Notes: a model not told the origin generated them from the sequence alone. A stretch of DNA of 56,622 nucleotides from Chloroflexota bacterium (GCA_016234445.1 JACRBT010000006.1:1-56622); one strand, 5' to 3'; positions 40,901-49,469 are shown, counted from the stretch's first letter. A program made the numbers and translations.

Positions 40901-43589
40901 CCCCGGCGCCGGCCGTCGAAAAGCCGTAGGCGAGGGGCAGCCGCCAGCGCTCCTCGCCTTCGGCCACCAGGCTGTGCGAGAGTGCGATGGCACTGCCGGC
41001 GAACAGCGCCGCGGCCACCGCCCGGTGCTGGACCTCTCTTGAGGGGAGCATGGACAGGGCCAGGTAACCGGCGGAGGCCACAAGGAGGCCGGTCTGCTGC
41101 CATGAGCCTTCGCTGACGTCGAGCGTCCACCACATGGTGCTCGATGTCGTCGCGGCGACGAGCACGGGCAGGGCGTCGAGGGCGACGTCCCAGCGCCAGC
41201 GGGCGTAAAGCAGCCCGGCGCCGGCCGTCGTGAAGCCGTAAGAGAGGGGCAGCCGCCAGCGCTCCTCGCCCTCGACGACGAGCGTGTGGGAGAGCCAGAT
41301 CGCCCCACCGGCGAAGGCGGCCGCCGCGAAGGCGCGAGCCGGCACTTCCTTTGAGGGGAGCATGGCCAGGGCGAGGTAACCGCCGGAGGCCACCAGCAGG
41401 AAGGTCTGCTGCCACGAGCCTTCACTGACGTCGAGCGTCCACCACAGCGTGCTCGAAGTCGTCGCAGCGACAAGCACGGGCAGGGCGTCGAGGGCAGCGT
41501 CCCAGCGCCACCGGGCGTAAAGCAGCGCGGCGCCGGCGGTCGTGAAGCCGTACGAAAGGGGCAGGCGCCAGCGCTCTTCGCCCTCGGCGACGAGCGTGTG
41601 CGAAAGCCAGATCGCCCCACCGGCGAAAGCGGCCGCCGCGAAGGCGCGAGCCTGCACTTCCTTCGAGGGGAGCATGGCAAGGGCGAGATAACCGGCGGAG
41701 GCGACGAGGAGGCCGGTCTGCTGCCAGCTGCCCTCGCTCACTTCAAGCGCCCACCAGGTCGTGCTCGACGTGGTCGCGGCGACGAGCACGGGCAGCGAAT
41801 CGAGGACGGCGTCCCAGCGCCAGCGCAGCCAGAGGGCGGCGGCGCCGGCGGTCACCAGGGCGTAGGTAGCGGGCAGGCGGTAGGCGTTGTCGCCCTCGGC
41901 CACCGCGGCATGGGCCACGAGCACGGCCCCGGCGGCGAGTCCGGCGGCGAATCCCACGCGCCGAAGCGTTTCGGCCGAGCGCGGAAGCATCGCCAACGCC
42001 AGGTAGCCGGCCGAAGCGACGGCAAGCCAGAGCTCGCCCCATGTCTCCGGGCGAGCGTCCCATCCGGCCCAGGACGTGCTCGCGACGAACGACGCGGCGG
42101 CGGGCGGGACCATGTCGACAAGGAGCTGCCAGCGCCATCGCCACCACGCGGCGACGGTCCCGGCGGTGATGCCGCCGTAGACAACGGGCAGGAGCGCGCG
42201 CGGGTCGCCGTCGGCGCAGCTGCCATGCGCTCCCACGGCGGCGACGGCCGCCGCGACGCCGGCGGTGACGGCCCAGCCGCGGGCGCGGTCCGGATGGAAG
42301 TGGGCGATGACGAGGTATCCCGCGGCGGCGGCGAGGGCCCAGGATGCAGCCCAGTCGACTTCGCCGACGGAAGGGACAGTCGCGGCCCAGGCCGCGGAGC
42401 CCGCCGTGGCCGCCGCCGACACCGGCAAAAGCGCCCAGGCCCGGACTTTCCGCGTCGCGTGGACGCTGACAATCACGGCGGCGAGGAGGAAGGCGTAGGT
42501 GATTGGGAGCTGCCAGCGGGCGACGTCATCGAGCAGGGCCGCGCCCTGGGCGAAGACCACCGACGGGAACACGAGCACGACGGCGGCCACTTCGGCCCAC
42601 TTCTGGTACGTCTTGTAGCGGTAGGTGCCAAGGGCGTTGGCGAGCGGGGCGAGGACGGCAAACCAGGCCCCGTACCATTCGCCCCCGATGTCGATGGTGG
42701 CGCCGAGCGAACCCCATGCCATCAGCGCGGCAATCGTCGCGGGGACGGCGTAGAGGCGGCCGTAGCCTGTGCGGACGAGGAGGAAGTAGAGCCCGGAAGT
42801 GGTCGTGCTGCCGGCGAGCCACGTCCAGGCGATGGGGACGTCGCGCTCGTCGAGGACGCGGACGTAGAGCATGAGGAACGTGAGCGGCGTCAGCAGCGCC
42901 GCGAGGCCGACGAACACGGGGCCAGCCTCGCGGATGCGGTCCCAGCGGCGGACGGAAAAGCCGAGCACGAGGAAGGCGAGCGCATAGGCGCCAAGGATGG
43001 AAGTCCGCGTGACGCCGCTGATGGCCGAACCCGACCAGTTCACGAAGATGAGGGCGGCGATCGACATGAGGAAGGCGCCGAGGTAGAGGAGCAGGTCGGC
43101 CTGGCGCTTCGCCGCCCAGTTGAAGACGACGCGGGGCGCGCTTGGCCCCGGGGGTCGAGGCGGCTTCGCGGGGCGAGCGGGGGGCGGGGGAACGGGAGGG
43201 CGGGGCAGGGCCGGACTCGCGGCGGGAGCCTGGGCCGCGGCGAGCGCCGGAGCGGGCGCCGGGACCGCCTTCGGGGGGATCGCGGCGGCCGGGTGGGGCG
43301 GCGGGGCCGGGACAGGAGCGGGCGCCGGCGCGGCTGCCGGGGCAGGGTGACGGAGCTCCTCCAGCCGGGCTTCGTAGAGGCGGACGAGGCGGAGGTAGAC
43401 GTCGTCGTCGATCGTCTTGTCGCGGTGGCGGGCCTGGATGTCGTGGAGGATGAGCGCGAGCGTATAGAAGGTGTTCGCCGCCGGCTGGAGCCAGGCGGCG
43501 GAGCAATCGGGACAGCGCGGCTCCGATTCGCTGAAGCGCGCGCCGCAGAGGGAACAGTAGCGGGGATAGAGCGAGTCGCCGGGTTGCAT
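37977..43589 (-). CDS. Giant zinc-ribbon multi-pass membrane protein with eight 104-residue repeats
   Basis: An 1870-residue protein. Residues 12-29 form a zinc ribbon (C12, C15, C26, C29: YCSLCG ... CPDC). A helix follows (to about 70), then a Pro/Ala-rich linker (about 75-165). The rest is almost continuous membrane helices, probably more than 40. Residues about 485-1316 are eight tandem 104-residue repeats, six nearly identical; each looks like four TM helices. The architecture (ribbon, Pro/Ala linker, many TMs) resembles the SCO7613-type membrane proteins of Streptomyces, whose function is unknown. ATG 43589 follows GGAGGGCCGC; an upstream in-frame ATG (43640) is less likely. A short charged, Pro-rich tail ends the protein. 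Confidence 0.85.
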   Translation of the reverse strand: MQPGDSLYPRYCSLCGARFSESEPRCPDCSAAWLQPAANTFYTLALILHDIQARHRDKTIDDDVYLRLVRLYEARLEELRHPAPAAAPAPAPVPAPPPHPAAAIPPKAVPAPAPALAAAQAPAASPALPRPPVPPPPARPAKPPRPPGPSAPRVVFNWAAKRQADLLLYLGAFLMSIAALIFVNWSGSAISGVTRTSILGAYALAFLVLGFSVRRWDRIREAGPVFVGLAALLTPLTFLMLYVRVLDERDVPIAWTWLAGSTTTSGLYFLLVRTGYGRLYAVPATIAALMAWGSLGATIDIGGEWYGAWFAVLAPLANALGTYRYKTYQKWAEVAAVVLVFPSVVFAQGAALLDDVARWQLPITYAFLLAAVIVSVHATRKVRAWALLPVSAAATAGSAAWAATVPSVGEVDWAASWALAAAAGYLVIAHFHPDRARGWAVTAGVAAAVAAVGAHGSCADGDPRALLPVVYGGITAGTVAAWWRWRWQLLVDMVPPAAASFVASTSWAGWDARPETWGELWLAVASAGYLALAMLPRSAETLRRVGFAAGLAAGAVLVAHAAVAEGDNAYRLPATYALVTAGAAALWLRWRWDAVLDSLPVLVAATTSSTTWWALEVSEGSWQQTGLLVASAGYLALAMLPSKEVQARAFAAAAFAGGAIWLSHTLVAEGEERWRLPLSYGFTTAGAALLYARWRWDAALDALPVLVAATTSSTLWWTLDVSEGSWQQTFLLVASGGYLALAMLPSKEVPARAFAAAAFAGGAIWLSHTLVVEGEERWRLPLSYGFTTAGAGLLYARWRWDVALDALPVLVAATTSSTMWWTLDVSEGSWQQTGLLVASAGYLALSMLPSREVQHRAVAAALFAGSAIALSHSLVAEGEERWRLPLAYGFSTAGAGVLWLRWRWDAALDALPVLVAATTSSTMWWTLDVSEGSWQQTGLLVASGGYLSLAMLPSREVQGRAFVAAAFAGGAIWLSHTLVLEGEERWRLPLSYGFTTAGAGVLWLRWRWDAALDALPVLVAATTSSTMWWTLDVSDGSWQQTFLLVASGGYLALVMLPSREVQHRAVAAALFAASAIALSHSLVAEGEDRWRLPLSYGFTTAGAGLLYARWRWDAALDALPVLVAATTSSTLWWTLDVSEASWQQAGLLVASAGYLALAMLPSKEVQERSLAAALFAAAAISLSHGWVAEGEERWRLPLSYGFTFVGASVLYVRWQWPVVLGSLPILGSATLFTSLWAAADIPPEWFTLGPATTGAGYLALAWLDRAREAAWRQMAGVAGIATIAGGHIAAVTPDSSPWQLPATYAAVLAGALWDALPARHERSWLFVPALAGMTGSTALWAGGVPAAHWAWPPVAAGLAIAASELWWRNRPSLAALGWPYALALALVPLGFVGEYVDTPWAGTIAFALAGLAFTWAAARTHGALAARYGLELTPRALLVERQMLGRAGSALFFGAAAYLNLALDLEAAEGAWTYAAIGTAAWLGIAAFARLERSLTGVLVPVAATGLGLALFLARDEYGQSAFMLGAWTAASAVSIAATRRWIAAAPVAAGTAGTLAYTWAARDWPVWSLAVFYAALAIAMAAALTRWRDYGRSERSRVITGLSTLPGGLALAVVLGALNWRSDELARLSPAARPDIATTDEWAAMAGIVVAFGAALFLEGMRLRLRLLAVSGTAAAMLGLEFAIATFQPENVQAYTAPLAIYLMALGMTYRQSSELFGRHMYLHETLIAGGAAVLVLPGAEQALSPGGDRWGLVLIAESFLLLAAGFALSQRWLVVAGVLTIGGIGVRYFSTGQGRLPYWLTLGIAGLILLGFGVLLLSAREWWDRTRLRIGHWWIEGSEEGGGQPPGPPAPRPPRGGAASSPPAAPRR
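39642..42137 (-). repeat. Eight tandem 312-bp coding repeats
   Basis: The period is exactly 312 bp: GTCCACC-type anchors fall at 39877, 40189, 40501, 40813, 41125, 41437, 41749 and 42061. Units begin with R-W-R-W. Units 2-7 (41825 down to 39954) are nearly identical in DNA; the outer two are diverged. Alternate units share variants (for example GTGCTGGACCTCTCTTGAGG near 40410 and 41034, 624 bp apart), pointing to duplication of two-unit blocks. Confidence 0.92.
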
Positions 43590-43769
43590 GCGGCCCTCCG
43601 CCGGGCACGGCGCGCCATGCGCGCGGCCCTGCGCCGCCATCCTACGCTGTCACAAACGCCATTCGCATGTACTTCCGGCCGTCTTGCAAGGGGCCGATCG
43701 GCGCAAAAGCGGGCCGCCACGCCAGCGCCGGAGTCGCGTACGATTGGCGCCGGACAGGGGAGGTGCACG

Positions 43770-45368
43770 ATGGCACGACGTAGCTTTTGGGCCTGGGGCC
43801 TCGAAACCGACGAACCGACACCGGAACAGCAGGCTTCGGCCGCCCGCCGGGCATCGGAACGGTACGGCAAGACGATCGAGCCGGTCCGACCGCCCTCGCT
43901 GGACGAGATCACGCTCCGGGCGCCGCGGATCAAACCCCCGGCGGCGCTCGCCGCATTCTGCAAGGACGACACCTACGACCGGGCCGCGCACAGCTACGGC
44001 CGCAGCTTCATCGACATGGTGCGCGCTTTCGGGCGCCAGTTCCCGAACCCGCCCGACGTCGTCGCCTACCCCAGGACCGAGGCGGAGGTGGTCGCCGTGC
44101 TCGACTGGTGCGCGAGCGCGAACGCGGCGGCTGTGCCCTTCGGCGGCGGCTCCTCTGTCGTCGGCGGGGTCGAGCCGCCCGGGGGCGACCGCCCGGTCGT
44201 GACGATCGACCTCGGCCAGATGGACCGCGTCCTGGAGGTGGACCAGACCTCGCGGGCGGCGCGGATCCAGGCGGGGGTGCTCGGGCCGTCGCTCGAAGAC
44301 CAGCTCCGGCCCCACGGGCTCACGCTTCGCCACTTCCCCCAGAGCTTCGAGTATTCGAGCCTCGGCGGCTGGATCGTGACCCGCTCCGGCGGCCACTACG
44401 CCACGAATCACACCCACATCGACGACTTCGTGGAGTCGGTGCGGATGGTGACGCCGGCCGGCGCCTGGGAGTCCAGGCGGCTGCCGGGGAGCGGCGCGGG
44501 GCCGAGCCCGGACCGGATGGTGCTGGGGAGCGAGGGCATCCTCGGGATCGTCACGGAAGCGTGGATGCGGGTGCAGGGGCGGCCAACCTTCCGCGCCTCC
44601 GCAGGCGTGAACTTCCCGACGTGGGAGTCCGGGGCGGAAGCGGCCCGGCTGATCACGCGGGCGAAACTCTGGCCTGCGAACTGCCGCCTGCTCGACCCGG
44701 GCGAAGCCGAAGCCGCGGCAGGCGGCACCGGCAAGGAAGCCGTCCTTGTCATCGGCTTCGAATCGGCGGACTTCCCCCAGGACGCGCTCATCGCCGAGGC
44801 GGTGCGGATCGCCCGCGAGTGCGGCGGCGTGGTCGGGGACGACGCGATCCGGATCTCTTCGGGCAAGGACGAGGAGGTCGGCCGCCAGGGTTCGGTGGGA
44901 GCCTGGCGAAACTCGTTCATTCGCGCGCCCTACGCCCGGAACTCGACGATGGGTCTCGGGCTCGTGGGCGACACCTTCGAGACGTCGATCACTTGGGACC
45001 GCTGGCCCGAGTTCGACCGCTCGGTGCGGGCAGCGGTGCAGGAGGCGCTCCAGCGAGTCTGCGGCGGGGGGACGCTCACCTGCCGCTTCACGCACGTCTA
45101 CCCGGACGGGCCAGCGCCGTACTATTCCTTCAGCGGGCTCGGCCGGAAGGGAGGCGAGATCGAGATGTGGCGGGAGATCAAGCGAGCCGCTTCGGACGCC
45201 GTGATGGCCGGGGGCGGGACGATCACCCACCACCACGCCGTCGGCCGGGACCACCGGCCCTGGTACGACATCCAGCGCCCGGCGCCGTTCACGCTCGCGC
45301 TGCGGGCGGCGAAGAAGGCGGTGGACCCGCAGGGCATCCTCAACCCGGGCGTGCTCATCGACCCGTAG
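43770..45368 (+). CDS. FAD-binding oxidase, alkylglycerone-phosphate synthase (AGPS)-like
   Basis: A 532-residue VAO-type flavoprotein. The FAD domain has PPDVVAYPRTEAEVVAVLDW, AVPFGGGSSVVGGVEPPGG and the FPQSFEYSSLGGWIVTRSGG loop; the C-terminal domain has TITHHHAVGRDHRPWY, the AGPS-type His cluster, and DPQGILNPGVL. AGPS exchanges an acyl for an alkyl chain on dihydroxyacetone phosphate to make ether lipids; bacterial homologues are often unproven. ATG 43770 follows GGGGAGG. It is divergent from the giant membrane protein. Confidence 0.88.
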   Translation: MARRSFWAWGLETDEPTPEQQASAARRASERYGKTIEPVRPPSLDEITLRAPRIKPPAALAAFCKDDTYDRAAHSYGRSFIDMVRAFGRQFPNPPDVVAYPRTEAEVVAVLDWCASANAAAVPFGGGSSVVGGVEPPGGDRPVVTIDLGQMDRVLEVDQTSRAARIQAGVLGPSLEDQLRPHGLTLRHFPQSFEYSSLGGWIVTRSGGHYATNHTHIDDFVESVRMVTPAGAWESRRLPGSGAGPSPDRMVLGSEGILGIVTEAWMRVQGRPTFRASAGVNFPTWESGAEAARLITRAKLWPANCRLLDPGEAEAAAGGTGKEAVLVIGFESADFPQDALIAEAVRIARECGGVVGDDAIRISSGKDEEVGRQGSVGAWRNSFIRAPYARNSTMGLGLVGDTFETSITWDRWPEFDRSVRAAVQEALQRVCGGGTLTCRFTHVYPDGPAPYYSFSGLGRKGGEIEMWREIKRAASDAVMAGGGTITHHHAVGRDHRPWYDIQRPAPFTLALRAAKKAVDPQGILNPGVLIDP

Positions 45369-45397
45369 CCACTGGCGGGCAGTGGCACCGGGCGCGG

Positions 45398-45403
45398 TAT
45401 AGT
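45398..45403 (+). promoter_or_regulatory. -10 element of a leaderless GTG start (glycosyltransferase)
   Basis: TATAGT ends 6 nt before GTG 45410; no ribosome-binding site. Confidence 0.55.
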
Positions 45404-45409
45404 CAGCCG

Positions 45410-46363
45410 GTGCGCGTCTCCGTGATCCTGCCCGTGAAGGACGACAGCCGCGTCTTCGCCTGCATCGAGTCGATCCTTGGCTGCGAGGGCGCCGCCGAGG
45501 CCGAGGTCATCGTCGTGGACAACGGTTCCGGGGACGACCTGGCGGAGCAGATCTCCAACCGCTTCCCGGGGGTGACGGTGCTTGCCGAGGCGACGCCGGG
45601 GGCCTACGCGGCCCGCAACGCCGGGGTTCGCCAGGCGACGGGGGACATCGTCTTCTTCACCGACGCCGACTGCATCGTCGACCGGCGCTGGATCGCCGAG
45701 GGGCTGCGCGCGTTCGCCGAAACCGGCGCGGACATCGTCCAGGGGTTCTCTGGCTCGATTGGGAGGGCGCGCAACGACCGCCTGATCCAGGGACGCTATG
45801 CGGCGCAGTTCCGGCGGCGGCGCCCCGGCGAGGCGAGCGAATGCGACACCCGCAACCTGGCCGTGCGCCGCGAAGTCTTCGAGCACCTGCACTTCAACGA
45901 CCGCTTCCGGCGGGTGGGCGACACCGAATTCGGGCTGGTGGCCGAGCAGCTGGGCTACCGGGTGGCGTATTGGCGGGCGATGCAGGTCGACCACGCCCAC
46001 GAGGCGGAGCTCGCGACCTTCGTGGCCAAGCAGGTCTGCCACGGTTGGGGCGCCCAGCGGCTGATGCGGGACCACCCGGGCATCACCTGGCACGGGGGGC
46101 ACCTTCGCGCGGTGGCGCGGGCAAGCCGCTGGACCCGCTGGCTCCCCGGGCACCGGCGCGCAGGCTGGTGGCTGGCGCGGGGCTCCGTCCGGGTCGCCGG
46201 CGCGCTAGACCGGCGCGGGCGGCGCCTCCCCCTCGGCGCGGCGCTCGCGGTGATGGCCGTCCTCGACAAGTCCGCGGCGCTCGGTGGGCACCTGCTGTAC
46301 GAAGCGGGGACGCCAGAACCAGCGCCGTCGCATCTCATCGGCCGTGCCCACCCGAGGGAGTAG
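45410..46363 (+). CDS. Family 2 glycosyltransferase
   Basis: A 317-residue GT-A enzyme: VSVILPVKDDSRVFACIESI, EVIVVDNGSGDD, AYAARNAGVRQATGDIVFFTDADCIVD (DxD metal site), and later NLAVRREVFEHLHFNDRF and GDTEFGLVAEQLGYR with the catalytic E-D type region. It lacks TM segments. It should transfer a sugar from a nucleotide-sugar to an unknown acceptor, in the cytoplasm or at the membrane face. GTG 45410 is set by the -10 element 6 nt upstream. Confidence 0.9.
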   Translation: MRVSVILPVKDDSRVFACIESILGCEGAAEAEVIVVDNGSGDDLAEQISNRFPGVTVLAEATPGAYAARNAGVRQATGDIVFFTDADCIVDRRWIAEGLRAFAETGADIVQGFSGSIGRARNDRLIQGRYAAQFRRRRPGEASECDTRNLAVRREVFEHLHFNDRFRRVGDTEFGLVAEQLGYRVAYWRAMQVDHAHEAELATFVAKQVCHGWGAQRLMRDHPGITWHGGHLRAVARASRWTRWLPGHRRAGWWLARGSVRVAGALDRRGRRLPLGAALAVMAVLDKSAALGGHLLYEAGTPEPAPSHLIGRAHPRE

Positions 46364-46374
46364 GGAAGAGGGGG

Positions 46375-46911
46375 CTACTGGAAGTCGCGGGGCCAGCGAA
46401 GGGTGCAGGGCTGGCGCGCCGCCAGGCGTTCCGCCGCCGAGATATCGAGCAACTCGATGGGGTCGCCGGCGCGGATGTGTCCGCCGTGGATGATCCGGGC
46501 GTAGACGCGGCTGAAACCGGGGTGGGTCTTGTGGTTCATCCGGTTGAAGTCGCCGTCGCGGAACCAGGCGGTGTTCTTGTTGCAGGGGGTCGCGTAGTCG
46601 GTGATCTCGGCGATCACATCCGCGCCGAGGCGGAGACTGGCCCCCGGCACGACGCGCCGCCAGTCGATGCCGTCGGTCGTGATGTTCTCGCCGGTGCTCC
46701 CGGGGAAGATCGGATGGCCCTCGGCGCGGAGCGCTTCGATGACCTCGACGGCGTAGAGGCAGAGCGCCTGTTCGGGGCTGCCGTGGTGGCGAAGGTCCGC
46801 CTGGCGGTCGACGGTGATCCCGCGAGGGCCGACCTCCGCCTCGGCGATCGGCGTCTTGGGAACGCCTCCGCGAGAGACGTTGATCGAGAAGATAGTCCCG
46901 GTCGTAGTCAT
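46375..46911 (-). CDS. MOSC domain protein
   Basis: A 178-residue protein consisting of one MOSC (molybdenum cofactor sulfurase C-terminal) domain: IFSINVSRGGVPKTP, GITVDRQADLRHHGSPEQALCLY, FPGSTGENITTDGIDW, and the conserved Cys in TDYATPCNKNTAWF. Stand-alone MOSC proteins bind sulfur or Moco in pathways such as YiiM-type N-hydroxylated base reduction. ATG 46911; a candidate -10 TAGATT (46991-46986, minus strand) would place a palindromic repeat inside its 5' leader. Confidence 0.9.
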   Translation of the reverse strand: MTTTGTIFSINVSRGGVPKTPIAEAEVGPRGITVDRQADLRHHGSPEQALCLYAVEVIEALRAEGHPIFPGSTGENITTDGIDWRRVVPGASLRLGADVIAEITDYATPCNKNTAWFRDGDFNRMNHKTHPGFSRVYARIIHGGHIRAGDPIELLDISAAERLAARQPCTLRWPRDFQ

Positions 46912-46917
46912 GGAGGC

Positions 46918-46965
46918 CCCCTCACCCCCCGGCCCCCTCTCCCCACTTCGTGGGGAGAGGGGGAG
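46918..46965 (+). repeat. 47-bp-type palindromic repeat, copy 4
   Basis: CCCCTCACCCCCCGGCCCCC ... CCCCACTTCGTGGGG ... AGGGGGAG, with a perfect inner stem. It lies between two minus-strand genes (halogenase-like end and MOSC start), so its orientation is opposite to those genes. Confidence 0.8.
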
Positions 46966-47014
46966 TAAGCGGCGTTGCGGTGAATCTACCAGTGCAGACT
47001 TCCTGTGCGAAGTG

Positions 47015-48652
47015 CTAGCGGCCCGCGAGTTCGGCGATGGCGCCGTCACTATAGAGGATGCGGATGGCGCTGACCGCGTGGGGCACGGCCTTCGCGGCAG
47101 ACTCGGGCGGGAGGCCTTCGGCGAGGGCGGCGAGGAGCGCGGCGACCGTGCGGCGGCCGTCGATGAGCGCGACCACGCGGGCGACGAAGGGGCTCAGGGG
47201 CGCGCCTTCCGGGTGAGCCGTAGTCGTGAGGACGTGACTCATGACGAACTCGCCTTCGCCGATGACGGGCCGCTCCTCCAGCACGGCGCCAGCGGCAAGG
47301 TGCGGGATCGCGTCGAAGAAGGCCGGCGCCGGCGGTTGCGATGGCGGCAGGAGGGCATCGAGGCGCTGGCGGCGGCGAAGGCGGTCTTCCTCGGCGAGGC
47401 GGACGGCTTCGACGAACTCCGCGGGGGCTTCGCCGTGGTCGAGGACGGCGCGTTCGTAGCCCTGCGGGGGCTGCCCGGCGACGGCGCGGACGAAGGCCTC
47501 GCGCGGGGTGAGGTCGTCCTCCGCCTCCAGCATCCGCCGGATCTCCCAGAAGTAGGACTCGGTGGTGCGGTTGCTGGAATAGAAGAGGCGGGCCATTTCG
47601 CGGAAGTGGCTGTACTGCTTCAGGTAGAGCTGCTCGTAGACCTTCGCCGCGGGCTCCTGCATCTCCGGGTGGCGGAGCGCGGTCGTTATGTAGGCTGAGG
47701 CGAGGACGCCGGAGAGCAGCGCCAGGTGCACGCCGGACGAGAACAGGGGGTCGATGAAGCAGCCGGCGTCGCCGACGAGGATGTAGCCGTCGCCGACGAG
47801 CTGGCGGGAGGCGTAGGACCAGTCGCGGATGACGTGGGGGCCGGAGGCGACGGTGGTGTCGCGGAGCATCGCGGCGGTGCGGGGAGCCTGGGCGAACTGT
47901 TCCCGGAGGAAGGGTTCGAGGCCGAGGCGGGCGATCTCCTGTTGGCCGAAGGCACTGTCGACGACGGCGCCGACGCTGGCCCAGCCGTTGTGGAGGGGGA
48001 TCACCCAGACCCAGCCGTTGGGGTAGGCCTCGATGAGGAGGTTGTTCTCGTCGGGGGCGGGGAGCCGCTCGCCGCCATCGAAGTAGGCGTAAACGGCGAG
48101 ATTGCGGAAGTAGTCGTCGGTGCGGCGCAGCTTCAGGGCGCGGCCAAGAAGCCCGGTCTGGCCGCTGGCATCGACGACGAAACGGGCCGAAACGGCGCCG
48201 GTTTCGCCGGTTGCTTCGTTGACGAAGGAGAGGCCGGTGGCCCGGCCATCGTCGAAGGTGACCTCGAGGACGCGGTGCTCTTCGTGGACGTCGACGCCGT
48301 GGGCGCGGGCGTTGTCGAGGAGGATCTGGTCGAACCTGGCGCGCCAGACCTGGTAGGTGTGGGGGTAGTCGCGGTTGGTTTCGCGGAAGTACCAGCTCCA
48401 GGGTTCGGGGCTGGCGCCCCAGATCATGGTGGCGCCCCACTTGTGGAGGAAGCCGGCTTCTTCGATGGCGGGGAGCACGCCGAGCTCTTCGAGGACGGGC
48501 ATGCTCGCGGGGAGGAGCGACTCGCCGATGTGCTCGCGGGGGAAGCGCTCGCGTTCGAAGATGGCGACGCGCCAGCCCTTGCGGGCGAGCATGGTCGCGA
48601 CGGTGCTGCCGCCGGGACCCCCACCGATGACGGCGACGTCGATCTGCCTCAT
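47015..48652 (-). CDS. FAD-dependent halogenase-like flavoprotein with a PqqD/winged-helix-like tail
   Basis: A 545-residue flavoprotein. The FAD motif is VAVIGGGPGGSTVATMLARKG, and ESLLPASMPVLEELGV follows. GFLHKWGATMIWG contains the Lys that is catalytic in flavin-dependent halogenases, and GWVWVIPL matches the halogenase-specific GWxWxIP, so the tryptophan/phenolic halogenase family is a better fit than a geranylgeranyl reductase. VGDAGCFIDPLFSSGVHLAL is the second FAD site. The last about 75 residues (FVARVVALIDGRRTVAALLAA) resemble PqqD-like or winged-helix domains. No NRPS/PKS cluster is nearby, and true halogenation is not proven. ATG 48652 follows GGAGG at 11 nt. Confidence 0.85.
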   Translation of the reverse strand: MRQIDVAVIGGGPGGSTVATMLARKGWRVAIFERERFPREHIGESLLPASMPVLEELGVLPAIEEAGFLHKWGATMIWGASPEPWSWYFRETNRDYPHTYQVWRARFDQILLDNARAHGVDVHEEHRVLEVTFDDGRATGLSFVNEATGETGAVSARFVVDASGQTGLLGRALKLRRTDDYFRNLAVYAYFDGGERLPAPDENNLLIEAYPNGWVWVIPLHNGWASVGAVVDSAFGQQEIARLGLEPFLREQFAQAPRTAAMLRDTTVASGPHVIRDWSYASRQLVGDGYILVGDAGCFIDPLFSSGVHLALLSGVLASAYITTALRHPEMQEPAAKVYEQLYLKQYSHFREMARLFYSSNRTTESYFWEIRRMLEAEDDLTPREAFVRAVAGQPPQGYERAVLDHGEAPAEFVEAVRLAEEDRLRRRQRLDALLPPSQPPAPAFFDAIPHLAAGAVLEERPVIGEGEFVMSHVLTTTAHPEGAPLSPFVARVVALIDGRRTVAALLAALAEGLPPESAAKAVPHAVSAIRILYSDGAIAELAGR

Positions 48653-48674
48653 GACGCCCGTCCGGCCTCCCGGC

Positions 48675-49469
48675 TCACCGGCCGGTGAAGCGCGGGTCCC
48701 GCTTTTCCTGGAAGGCGCGGACGGCTTCGCGGTGGTCGTCCTTGGTCATGGAGGCCTCTTCGAGGGAGAGCGAGAGCGGGAGGACGAGGTTGGAGACGGA
48801 CTTGATGTACTTGTTCACCGCGATCTTCGTCGACTGGACGGCGTAGGGGGCGCCGGCGGCGAGGCGGCGGGCGAAGGCGAGCGCCTCGGGGAGGGCCTGG
48901 CCTTCGTCGACGACCTTGTTGACGAGGCCCATCGCCATCGCCTCCTGCGCCGGGATGAGGTCGCCGGTCATGAGGAACTGCTTTGCGCGGTTGACGCCGA
49001 TGAGGAGGGGCCAGATGACGGCGCCGCCATCGCCGGCGGTGATGCCCATCTTCACGTGGGGGTCGCCGATGCGGGCGTTGCTGGAGGCGATGACGACGTC
49101 GGCGAGGAGGGCGACGGTCGCGCCGAGGCCGGCGGCGGCGCCGTTGACCGCCGAAACCAGGGGCTTCTCCAGGTCGAGGAGGTTGTCCACGATGCGGCGG
49201 GCTTCCTGCATCATCGAGAGGCCGGACTTCGGGGCCATGCTGGCGGCGCCTGAGAAGTCGCCCCCGGCGCAGAAGGCCCGGCCGGCGCCGGTGATGACGG
49301 CGGCGCGGACATCGGTGTCGGCCTGGACGTCGATCCAGATCTGCATGAGCTCGGAGTGCATCACGCCGTTGACGGCGTTCAGGCGCTCGGGGCGGTTGAG
49401 GGTGAGGACGGCGACGCCATCGGCGCCCTTTTCGATGAGGATGGTTTCGTAGTTTTCCTGGCGGAGCAT
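48675..49469 (-). CDS. Enoyl-CoA hydratase/isomerase family protein
   Basis: A 264-residue crotonase-fold protein: VLTLNRPERLNAVNG, first oxyanion loop GRAFCAGGDFSGA, second GAAAGLGATVALLADVVIAS, then ARIGDPHVKMGITAGDGGAVIWP. The catalytic Glu position reads GITAGDGG, with Asp rather than Glu, so the reaction may not be hydration. It is followed on the same strand by the halogenase-like gene (22 bp) and preceded by the CaiB-family gene. ATG 49469 follows GGGGGA. Confidence 0.88.
   Translation of the reverse strand: MLRQENYETILIEKGADGVAVLTLNRPERLNAVNGVMHSELMQIWIDVQADTDVRAAVITGAGRAFCAGGDFSGAASMAPKSGLSMMQEARRIVDNLLDLEKPLVSAVNGAAAGLGATVALLADVVIASSNARIGDPHVKMGITAGDGGAVIWPLLIGVNRAKQFLMTGDLIPAQEAMAMGLVNKVVDEGQALPEALAFARRLAAGAPYAVQSTKIAVNKYIKSVSNLVLPLSLSLEEASMTKDDHREAVRAFQEKRDPRFTGR

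Noticed and set aside
41598-45368. Very long plus-strand open frame (over 1200 codons) running antisense through the giant membrane gene into the FAD oxidase
   Set aside because: Only its last 532 codons (from ATG 43770) encode a recognisable protein; the rest is the antisense shadow of GC-rich repeats and has Gly/Arg/Glu-biased low complexity.
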